Source of the DNA: Thraustochytrium sp. TN22
Lineage: Eukaryota > Sar > Bigyra > Thraustochytrida > Thraustochytriidae
NCBI GenBank assembly: GCA_013306675.1
Contig: JABLUY010000162.1
Span: forward strand, 25,573 to 89,572
DNA: 64,000 bases
Direction: 5' to 3'
Position numbers and translations under genes: made by a program. The notes beneath the pieces were generated by a model, which saw nothing but the letters and a program-made list of their open reading frames with translations, did not search any database and was not told where the DNA came from. Below, piece by piece: positions 46,431 through 54,452 of this stretch; the first letter of the stretch is position 1, and the number at the start of each line of letters is the position of its first letter.

Positions 46431-48457
46431 GGTGCTCTCTCTCCTTCTTTCTGCCCGACCTCGCCTGCCTCCTGCTGCTGCTCCTGCGGCCGGAGCTGGC
46501 GCTGGCGGGCTCCTTGCTCTGGTCGCTGCTCTCGCTCTTCTTGATTCGGGTCTGCTGCCGGCCAGTCCGGACGCGGCGACGGCGACGCGGCGCGGGAGAG
46601 AGAGAGGCGCGCGTGCGCTCGGGGTACGCAGCGAGCTGGCTAGCTTGCAAGAGCTAGCTCTCGCTCTAGTTAGTAAGGGCGCTTCACGCTTTACTTCCCT
46701 CCGTCGGCGACGGACGCAGCCAGACGGCCAGGCAGCCAGGCAGGCAGCGCCAGGCGAGCGGTGGCGGGCAGGAGCCCTCTCCCTCCCTCCGTGCCCCTCC
46801 CCCCCTCCCCTCCCTCCCCGTCGGCCGCGCGAGGCGCCCTGGGTGGCCAACCCGCGCGGGTTGGCGAGGCGAGGCGCCGGCTCGAGCCTGCTGCCTGCTC
46901 AGCTCAGCTAGCTAGCTGCTGGCTGGACCACCCCAGCTGAGGTGATGACCACGGCCGGCTGCGGCCTGCCGAACCGCGCCCGGTCGCGTCCGGCTCGAGG
47001 CCGAGCGCGCCGCCGCAGGCGCGGCCGGGGCGGCGCGAGCGCTGCGCCGAGGCGCGCCGAGCGCGCGCCCGACGGCCGCAGAGCAGCTGGCATGGATGGC
47101 TGCGGCGCGCAAGATGGGCAGGAGCGAGGGGTCCCCGGCATGTCCCGTCTGCAAGGCTCAGTGCCGCGCGGGGCGGCCGGCCTGTGAAGGGACAACGAGT
47201 TCAACGAGCTCGACCTGAGGGAATCGGAGAGGAGCGCGGGCGCGGCGGGCGCGAGCGGGCGCGAGCGCCGCGCGCTCGGCGGGAGTCGGCCGGCCTGCAG
47301 CCCGTGGCGGCGCCCGCCGGGAGACGCCGCGACGGGTCTCAGGCTGGCTGGGCTGGAGGGCCGCGGCGCGGTCGACAGGCGGCCAGTGCGGGGCGGAGCC
47401 GGCCGCGGAGCCGGACGTTGGCATGCGCTGATCGAGCGACGAGGACGACGAGGAGCATGCCGGCTACCGACGGGTGACGCCGGGTGACCAGCGAGCAGAG
47501 GGAGTCAAGAGCCTGAGGAGGCGGAGTCGTTGTGCTGTAATGGCGGGGAAGATTGGGCAGCGGGGATGACTTCGCGCGACGATGACTTGGCGTGACGCGA
47601 CGATGACTCGGCGTGACGCGACTCCACCCTTTCCTCCCACGGGAGCTGGGGAGAAGCGTCCGACAGGACCGCGCGGGACTCGAGGCGCGCCGCGCCTGCG
47701 AACGGCCAGGTCCAGCAACGCCAACCTTGGCACGAGGCGATGTCACCGCCTGTCTGTCGGGCCATCGAGGAAGGACCACCTCACTGCGACAGCGCCCCAG
47801 CCGCAAGCGTGGCGAGCGCCGAGCAAAACTACCATGAATTTACCGGTACCATGGTAGTACCACCCAGGATTCCTGGCGTGGTGATGGATAGCTCCGGCTC
47901 AGGACCCGGAGAGCAAACACCATGGTGCCGTTTAGTTATCGCAAACGTCGTTCGCCGACGTATGTGCAGGCTCCAGACTCATGACTTGGCTCCCAAATTT
48001 GCTCCTCAGCATAGTCGTGCCCTCTGTAAAGACCCTGGAGAAGGCTTTCGCAGCAGCAAGGAAACAGCAGTGGCCGCAAGCTCCCAGAGGCGCACAGCTT
48101 GACTGCGACGATTTTACAGAACAACGCTCGGAGCTCGGGCGTGTTTCAACGCGACATCCTTGCAGACAGATAAAAGCACAATTTGGCCTTGCCCTGAGAG
48201 AAGTTGACCTCCGCAGCGTGCATGCTCATCTGTAGCTGCGTCGTGACGGCGCGCACCGACCGGCCGGGTCGGTAATGTCTGCGCGTCGTGTGCGGGTGAT
48301 GGAGCTCGCTCGCGGGCGCTTCTCCTCGGCCTGAAGGCTGATGTACGAAACGCGAAAACAAATCATCTTACTACAGAGGAGAAGAGGAGAGAGGAGAGGC
48401 CAGGCCGGTCGCGGCTCAACTACGAGCGGCTGCCGGCGGATCATACTCACAGCACAG
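46431..48457. other. 2.0 kb intergenic region without recognised genes
   Basis: It lies upstream of hemerythrin copy 2 and downstream of the transporter. It has GCTAGC-rich sequence near 46,628-46,680 and 46,905-46,920, including CGCTCTAG at 46,662-46,669, and a short tandem repeat built on GATGACTTGGCGTGACGCGAC near 47,560-47,625 written here as its 20-base core GATGACTTGGCGTGACGCGA. Open frames are short and not protein-like. Confidence 0.45.
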
Positions 48458-49978
48458 TTAGTCATAGTTCGTGGCCGTGGAGACCTCAGTCCCATTAAGG
48501 GCGTCGAGGCTGTAAATGCACGGGCCCTCGGTCCAGTCGAGGAGGTTGACGTGAGAGCAGGAGCCGGAGAAGAGCGAGCCGCCGGTCTCCTGGGTGATGG
48601 CGGTCATGGCAGAGTACATGCCAAAGACGGAGACGACAGCGCCGAGGAGAAGGAGCACGGCATGAAGCGCGCGCAGGTGGGGCACGCGGACCATCTCGAG
48701 AATGTAGGGGAGCCAAAAGGTGAGCGCGCCGAAGCCAAAGGCGCCGACAAAGGCCTGGATGTTGCCGATGCCGGCGTCTTGCAGCATGATGGCAAAGAAG
48801 AGCTGCATGAGGACGACGAAGAGGCGGTGCGCGACGCGCTTGACAATGGGCGGGACGGAGGAGCCGGGGGTCTTGATCCAGTGGCGCAGCGGCGTGAGGC
48901 CGTAGATGTGCATCTCGACGGTGAGGCAGAGCACGATGTTGCTGATGGCGGCCTCAATGAACATCCAGACGACGGAGAGCGCGATGATGGCCGTGGTGGT
49001 GTTGTCGTCCGGGAGGTTGTCGACGAGCAGCGGGCTGGTCCACGAGCCCCAGACGTAGTAGGAGGGAACAATGGTGAGCATGTACTGGGCGACGATGACG
49101 ACAAAGGCCCAGTTGAGCGCACGGTAGTAGTGCGTCTCCGGCTGGCGCATCTCGCGGATCTCCTCGGGGAACATGCCGTGGCCGCCGAGCATGAACATGA
49201 AGGTGGAGAGGCCGCGGAAGTAGGTGAGGATGGCGGAGTCATCCGAGGGCACCTCGTAGGAGGGCGTGCAGTTGCGGGCCATATCGTAGGATGCCATTTG
49301 CGAGAAGAGAAGCACGAGGCGCAGCACGGAGATGAGCACAGAGAGCGCGGCCAGCGGCATGACGTGCTTGAAGGTGGGCGTCTGCACTAGAACGGCCAGC
49401 ACGAGCGCGGCCAGCACGATGAGCGTGGTCACACAGAGGCGGTTCGCGTCGTCCATGTTGCGCGCAGCCAGCGACATCCAGTAGCCGATCTTGACCAGGA
49501 GCACGACCTCGAGTGTGAAGTAGCTGGCGATCTGCATGCAGAGCGCAAAGTAGTGGCCGGCCTTGCCGAAGGCGCGCGCTGTGATGCGCGGGTAGCTCGC
49601 CTCGTCCTGCTCCGGGATGGACTGGTTCCCCAGCAGCACGCCCGAGTAGAGCGAGGTGGCCACGCCGCACAGGAAGAAGAAGGTGCCGGCGATCCACCCG
49701 CTCTGCTGGAAGGCAAACGGGCCGGCGATGTTGTCCGTCGTGAAGGCCGCCGTGACGATCACGAAGACGTACCACGGGCTCGACCCCCACTCGCTCTGGC
49801 CCGGGAACCTGCCCGAGCCGCCCTGCTCCTTGTCCGGCTCGCCCACCTCGAGGCTCGCGCGGTGGCCCTCCGGCCTGTGCACGGCCTCGGCGTGCCGCAG
49901 CGCATCGCTGCCGCCCAGCACCTGGTCCAGCCCCACATCCTCCACGCGCGCCGACCGGTCCTTGCCGTTGCCCAGCAT
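48458..49978 (-). CDS. Amino acid/auxin permease (AAAP) family transporter
   Basis: 506 residues. After a hydrophilic N-terminal tail of about 65 residues there are about ten to eleven hydrophobic helices, from WYVFVIVTAAFTTDNIAGPF near 69 to a final helix near 460-480. Segments such as NIAGPFAFQQSGW, and TFMFMLGGHGMFPEEIREM with its central Gly-rich helix break, match AAAP proteins, which are proton- or sodium-coupled amino-acid transporters of plasma, vacuolar or lysosomal membranes (relatives include SLC36, SLC38 and plant LHT). The substrate is not predictable. The start at 49978 is the only ATG before the first helix. Confidence 0.85.
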   Translation of the reverse strand: MLGNGKDRSARVEDVGLDQVLGGSDALRHAEAVHRPEGHRASLEVGEPDKEQGGSGRFPGQSEWGSSPWYVFVIVTAAFTTDNIAGPFAFQQSGWIAGTFFFLCGVATSLYSGVLLGNQSIPEQDEASYPRITARAFGKAGHYFALCMQIASYFTLEVVLLVKIGYWMSLAARNMDDANRLCVTTLIVLAALVLAVLVQTPTFKHVMPLAALSVLISVLRLVLLFSQMASYDMARNCTPSYEVPSDDSAILTYFRGLSTFMFMLGGHGMFPEEIREMRQPETHYYRALNWAFVVIVAQYMLTIVPSYYVWGSWTSPLLVDNLPDDNTTTAIIALSVVWMFIEAAISNIVLCLTVEMHIYGLTPLRHWIKTPGSSVPPIVKRVAHRLFVVLMQLFFAIMLQDAGIGNIQAFVGAFGFGALTFWLPYILEMVRVPHLRALHAVLLLLGAVVSVFGMYSAMTAITQETGGSLFSGSCSHVNLLDWTEGPCIYSLDALNGTEVSTATNYD

Positions 49979-51222
49979 CTTGCCGCCGCCGTCGCTGCGC
50001 CGCTACGCCGCGCCGCCTTGCGCTCCCGCTTTGCCTCACGTGCGTGGCCGCGGCTGTGCTCGCGCTCGCTGCTCGATTGACGCAAGACGACCGCGGCCGA
50101 GACCTCGGGGTGCGCAATGTGCTCCGCGCCTGCTTGCTTGCTTGTCCCACTGGATAACTTACTGATGCCAGCCTGCCCGCTGGCCGCACAAGGGCGCGCA
50201 AGGCAAGCTAAGTTAAGTTAGTTAGCGCCACTTACGCGCACAAGCAGTTCCGGCCAATGGCCAGTGCCTCGCAGGCCCTCGCAGTGCTGTAGCCAGTCCT
50301 GCCCTGGTTAATGGTTAATCAACCCGAGGTGCACCGCGAACGCAGCCCACCGTGGGAACAATGCAGAGCCTTGCCTGCGGTGCCTGCGCTGCCTGCCGTG
50401 CCGGCCTGCATCGATGTCGAGCTCGCAATCTCCACCGAGCTTGCGATCTCTTCGACTCCCTGTCGGCTCAGAGCGCGATTGATCGTGGCCAGCGGCCGTA
50501 GCCGTGGCCGGCGTTCTGGCCGACCCGCGGCGGCCAGGCCAGGCCAGGCCCGCGACGCGGCGGGACTGGCCGGGCGTTCATGGCACAGAATCGTGGGGGG
50601 CCGCCATTCAGAGGGTTTGGGTCTCTGCACTGCGGGCTATGTTACAAGGTTACGGTGTTTGGAACGTACTTTGACCGAGCGAAACGCGCCGGGCCCCGGC
50701 CCCCGGCCGCGGCGGCGGACGAAGTTACGGGTTAGGCCGCCTAGGCGAAGATTACCAGTGAGAAAACCGGCTTAGGCCTAGTTGCCCTCCGAGTCTGCGA
50801 AGCGCAACACTATTCGTCTCTTGCCTGTGACTCGGAGTCGGCCTCGGCCTGCCAGCCTGGCAGCTGGCTGTCCGACTGAGGAGGTGGCCGTTGTCTCGCG
50901 GCCGAGGACAGTCTGATCAGGCAGAGGCGACAAGTCGGCGGCAAAGCGCTTCGTCGCCGCGCCGCGCCCGGCGGCTGCCAGTGCGACAAGTCGGCGGCAA
51001 AGCGCTTCGTCGCCGCGCCGCGCAGTGGCGGCGCGCGGCGCAGCGTCAAGCCGCGCACGCAGGGCACGCCGCGGCGGCCAAGAAGGCAAGGGCCGCTCGT
51101 CGACCAGGAGCGACGCGCGCGGCCTGCGCGCCTCGCTCAAGCGGCTGTCCGGCAAGGGGTGGCGCACGAACGCCGGGGAGGCGTCCGAGGACGAGACCAC
51201 GGAGTACGACGACACGACGGAG
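49979..51222. other. Intergenic region before the repeat array
   Basis: The first part is the upstream region of the transporter. A 41-bp sequence occurs twice in direct orientation at 50,927-50,967 and 50,983-51,023. From about 51,060 a plus-strand frame becomes protein-like and leads into the 111-bp array. No other gene was recognised. Confidence 0.45.
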
Positions 51223-53007
51223 ATGGACGACGAGGACGACCTGGACTCGCTCTCGCACAGCGGGCTCAGCCAGGCGTCCTTCGAGCAGGTCTTCAGCACA
51301 CGAACTCCCGATCCTGCCCGGATCGCTGTCTTGTTCGAGCGCGCAGGCACGCTTCAGCTCATCAACCGCATGCACGCTTCATCTGCCATTTACAACACCA
51401 ACCTCAGCACTCGAACTCCCGATCCTGCCCGGATCGCTGTCTTGTTCGAGCGCGCAGGCACGCTTCAGCTCATCAACCGCATGCACGCTTCATCTGCCAT
51501 TTACAACACCAACCTCAGCACTCGAACTCCCGATCCTGCCCGGATCGCTGTCTTGTTCGAGCGCGCAGGCACGCTTCAGCTCATCAACCGCATGCACGCT
51601 TCATCTGCCATTTACAACACCAACCTCAGCACTCGAACTCCCGATCCTGCCCGGATCGCTGTCTTGTTCGAGCGCGCAGGCACGCTTCAGCTCATCAACC
51701 GCATGCACGCTTCATCTGCCATTTACAACACCAACCTCAGCACTCGAACTCCCGATCCTGCCCGGATCGCTGTCTTGTTCGAGCGCGCAGGCACGCTTCA
51801 GCTCATCAACCGCATGCACGCTTCATCTGCCATTTACAACACCAACCTCAGCACTCGAACTCCCGATCCTGCCCGGATCGCTGTCTTGTTCGAGCGCGCA
51901 GGCACGCTTCAGCTCATCAACCGCATGCACGCTTCATCTGCCATTTACAACACCAACCTCAGCACTCGAACTCCCGATCCTGCCCGGATCGCTGTCTTGT
52001 TCGAGCGCGCAGGCACGCTTCAGCTCATCAACCGCATGCACGCTTCATCTGCCATTTACAACACCAACCTCAGCACTCGAACTCCCGATCCTGCCCGGAT
52101 CGCTGTCTTGTTCGAGCGCGCAGGCACGCTTCAGCTCATCAACCGCATGCACGCTTCATCTGCCATTTACAACACCAACCTCAGCACTCGAACTCCCGAT
52201 CCTGCCCGGATCGCTGTCTTGTTCGAGCGCGCAGGCACGCTTCAGCTCATCAACCGCATGCACGCTTCATCTGCCATTTACAACACCAACCTCAGCACTC
52301 GAACTCCCGATCCTGCCCGGATCGCTGTCTTGTTCGAGCGCGCAGGCACGCTTCAGCTCATCAACCGCATGCACGCTTCATCTGCCATTTACAACACCAA
52401 CCTCAGCACTCGAACTCCCGATCCTGCCCGGATCGCTGTCTTGTTCGAGCGCGCAGGCACGCTTCAGCTCATCAACCGCATGCACGCTTCATCTGCCATT
52501 TACAACACCAACCTCAGCACTCGAACTCCCGATCCTGCCCGGATCGCTGTCTTGTTCGAGCGCGCAGGCACGCTTCAGCTCATCAACCGCATGCACGCTT
52601 CATCTGCCATTTACAACACCAACCTCAGCACTCGAACTCCCGATCCTGCCCGGATCGCTGTCTTGTTCGAGCGCGCAGGCACGCTTCAGCTCATCAACCG
52701 CATGCACGCTTCATCTGCCATATACAACACCAACCTCAGCACTCGAACTCCCGATCCTGCCCGGATCGCTGTCTTGTTCGAGCGCGCAGGCACGCTTCAG
52801 CTCATCAACCGCATCCACGCTTCATCTGCCATTTACAAACACCAACCTCGGCACTCGAGCTCCCGATCCTGCCCGGATCGCCGCATCGTTCGAGTGCACA
52901 CTCATGGTTCAGCTCATCAACGACGTCGTTCCGCTGGCCCGGACCGCCATATCGTCTCACCACGCGCGGCATGCATGCTCTCACAAGCGCCCCGACAGCC
53001 AACCTGA
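51223..53007 (+). CDS. Possible protein encoded by the 111-bp repeat array
   Basis: This frame has an acidic leader (DETTEYDDTTEMDDEDDLDS) and continues unbroken through 14 repeats of a 37-residue unit containing TPDPARIAVLFERAG and LQLINRMHASSAIYN. The leader looks protein-like and favours this frame, with 51223 as its first ATG and open frame extending upstream to 51025. But the other two forward frames are also open across the array, and near-identical DNA copies give no codon-level evidence of selection. Another frame stays open to a GTGAGT donor-like site at 53,050. Treat as a hypothetical gene; it may equally be noncoding satellite. Confidence 0.3.
   Translation: MDDEDDLDSLSHSGLSQASFEQVFSTRTPDPARIAVLFERAGTLQLINRMHASSAIYNTNLSTRTPDPARIAVLFERAGTLQLINRMHASSAIYNTNLSTRTPDPARIAVLFERAGTLQLINRMHASSAIYNTNLSTRTPDPARIAVLFERAGTLQLINRMHASSAIYNTNLSTRTPDPARIAVLFERAGTLQLINRMHASSAIYNTNLSTRTPDPARIAVLFERAGTLQLINRMHASSAIYNTNLSTRTPDPARIAVLFERAGTLQLINRMHASSAIYNTNLSTRTPDPARIAVLFERAGTLQLINRMHASSAIYNTNLSTRTPDPARIAVLFERAGTLQLINRMHASSAIYNTNLSTRTPDPARIAVLFERAGTLQLINRMHASSAIYNTNLSTRTPDPARIAVLFERAGTLQLINRMHASSAIYNTNLSTRTPDPARIAVLFERAGTLQLINRMHASSAIYNTNLSTRTPDPARIAVLFERAGTLQLINRMHASSAIYNTNLSTRTPDPARIAVLFERAGTLQLINRIHASSAIYKHQPRHSSSRSCPDRRIVRVHTHGSAHQRRRSAGPDRHIVSPRAACMLSQAPRQPT
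51300..52925 (+). repeat. Tandem array of fourteen 111-bp units plus one degenerate unit
   Basis: Unit boundaries recur every 111 bp from 51,300 to 52,743 (for example TCGAACTCCCGATCCTGCCC at 51,411, 51,522 and so on). Copies are almost identical; exceptions include an A at about 52,721 and a C at about 52,815 near the distal end. A fifteenth, diverged partial unit follows a 1-bp insertion near 52,838. Near identity indicates recent amplification or homogenisation. The related array at 62,990-64,000 lies in inverted orientation. Confidence 0.96.
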
Positions 53008-53310
53008 CCGGCCGCCACTTGGGGCAGACCCTCATTTCTATAGTCTAAGGTGAGTAGGCCCGGCGCGGTCGCGGAGTAAAAGGAAGGGTCGCCGAGAGTG
53101 GCAGCGACTCGGACTCGGACTCGGACTTCACTGTCGGAGTTACGGTTACGGTCATGGTCACGTACCGGCCACCGGCCCGGCCCCGAGCCCCGGGCCCGGC
53201 CCCCGGGTCCACCGTGACTGCAAGGAGTGGCAGTGGGAACAGAACGAACGAACGTCACGCGAGAACTCCGAAGACTAACCCCTCGCTGAATCATCGAAAC
53301 ACCCAGACAC
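51300..53310 (+). repeat. Left arm of a long inverted repeat
   Basis: The array plus about 385 bp of unique sequence (52,926-53,310) recurs as a reverse complement at 62,583-64,000. The arm contains a (CGGACT)-type hexamer run near 53,109-53,130, GC palindromes near 53,185-53,205 and a GTGAGT donor-like site at 53,050, all present in the other arm. The inner boundary is at CCCAGACAC (53,302-53,310). Confidence 0.9.
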
Positions 53311-53324
53311 ATTCAAGACTGCAA

Positions 53325-53334
53325 CAGGTCAAAG
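53325..53334. repeat. Putative target-site duplication, left copy
   Basis: CAGGTCAAAG here is repeated at 58,359-58,368, directly outside the opposite transposon end. The identity extends to CAACAGGTCAAAG (13 bp), so the exact duplication length is 10-13 bp. Confidence 0.7.
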
Positions 53335-53336
53335 TA

Positions 53337-53352
53337 GAGGGGGGAGTAACTG
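53337..53352 (+). repeat. Transposon terminal inverted repeat, left
   Basis: GAGGGGGGAGTAACTG, a perfect 16-bp match to the reverse complement of 58,341-58,356. Confidence 0.85.
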
Positions 53353-54452
53353 CCCTTTAGAACGTAGGCACAGGAACAGATGGAACGCGGCGACCAGATG
53401 ACGGTTCCAGGGTTCCAGCTGGGATCAGGAAGTTTAGATGACTCAACAATCACTAAAACGTTGATGCAAGGAAAGGAGATTGTTCCATTGTAATGTGATC
53501 AAAACAAGGTATGCTGAGCTGTCATCCTTGTTCGATTCTGTAAGATTTCCATCGATTTATCAAGGCCCAACAATACTGCGATTAAATCGTATATCTCCTC
53601 AGGCTTGGACGCAAATTATTTCCATTTTGTATCAGCAGGAAGCCCGCGCCAGACCTCACCTGAGCGCAACAAAAAAGGGCGGTAAAAGATGAGAGAGATC
53701 GCAGATCTTTGTGAGCAATACAGGTCCTTATGCAAAGCATATTTGTGCAGGAAAAGGAGATCAGCTTCTTCTGTGCTGCATTTCAATCCGGCTGACGCCG
53801 ACTACATGCTGAGAAGCTCAATAATTGCGAGATTTTGTTGATGCACAGAAATTTGTTTCACTTTTTTCAAAACTCTTGACTTGCTGCGATTAAAGTCAAC
53901 TTGACGGCAATGGCCATTCAGACACGTAAAAGTGAACACACACCGGGGGGGCGCAGCCACGGCTGGGCGAGCGGGCGAGCAAGCAAGCACGAGGAGGGAA
54001 AAAGCCGAGGGGCGTCTCGGCTCGCGTGGGCGCCTTGCGCGAAGAGGGCAGAGCGCCGTGGCGCCTTGAGCAGCCGCGGGCAAGTGGCGCCTGCGTGGAG
54101 AGCGTGCTGGCGCGCGCCATACACAGCTCGCTCGTGCCTCCGCCTCGCACGACGCAGTGAGGCGCGGTCGGTGTACTGTCGCGCTCCTTCGCGCCACATC
54201 GTGCCCATCGCTCATCGCTTCGTCCCACGAGCTCGCTCGACACGTGGTACAGGACCGCCGCGAGTGGCCACCGCGGGGTCGCGCAGCGGAGACGGGGAGG
54301 AGCTAGCAGCAGTGCCGCGTAGCGCAGCTCGCTCGTCAGCTCTAGGCGTGGAAAGCAGCTCGCGAAGCTCGCTGACAACGAGCTCGGCTGACGACCTCAT
54401 CGTCCTCATCTTACTCGGTCGTTGTTGACGCCGCGCATACGCACGCAACACT

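Larger units (their letters stand above)
53311..54452. other. Left part of the transposon, including an AT-rich segment
   Basis: After a 24-bp spacer the transposon begins. About 53,360-53,920 is visibly AT-richer than anything else in the window; about 53,930-54,440 returns to high GC. I found no credible coding sequence here. It may hold the transposase promoter and subterminal binding sites. Confidence 0.5.

Noticed and set aside
46431-48457. Small protein genes in the 2 kb gap before the transporter
   Set aside because: The available frames (at most about 150 codons) overlap one another on both strands, have biased Arg/Pro/Ala content and no conserved motif.
51300-52925. CRISPR array
   Set aside because: Repeats are directly adjacent 111-bp units without unique spacers, and the genome is eukaryotic.
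53140-53160. Telomere-like GTTACGGTTACGG sequence
   Set aside because: Only two imperfect units are present and they lie inside both inverted-repeat arms; there is no continuing array.
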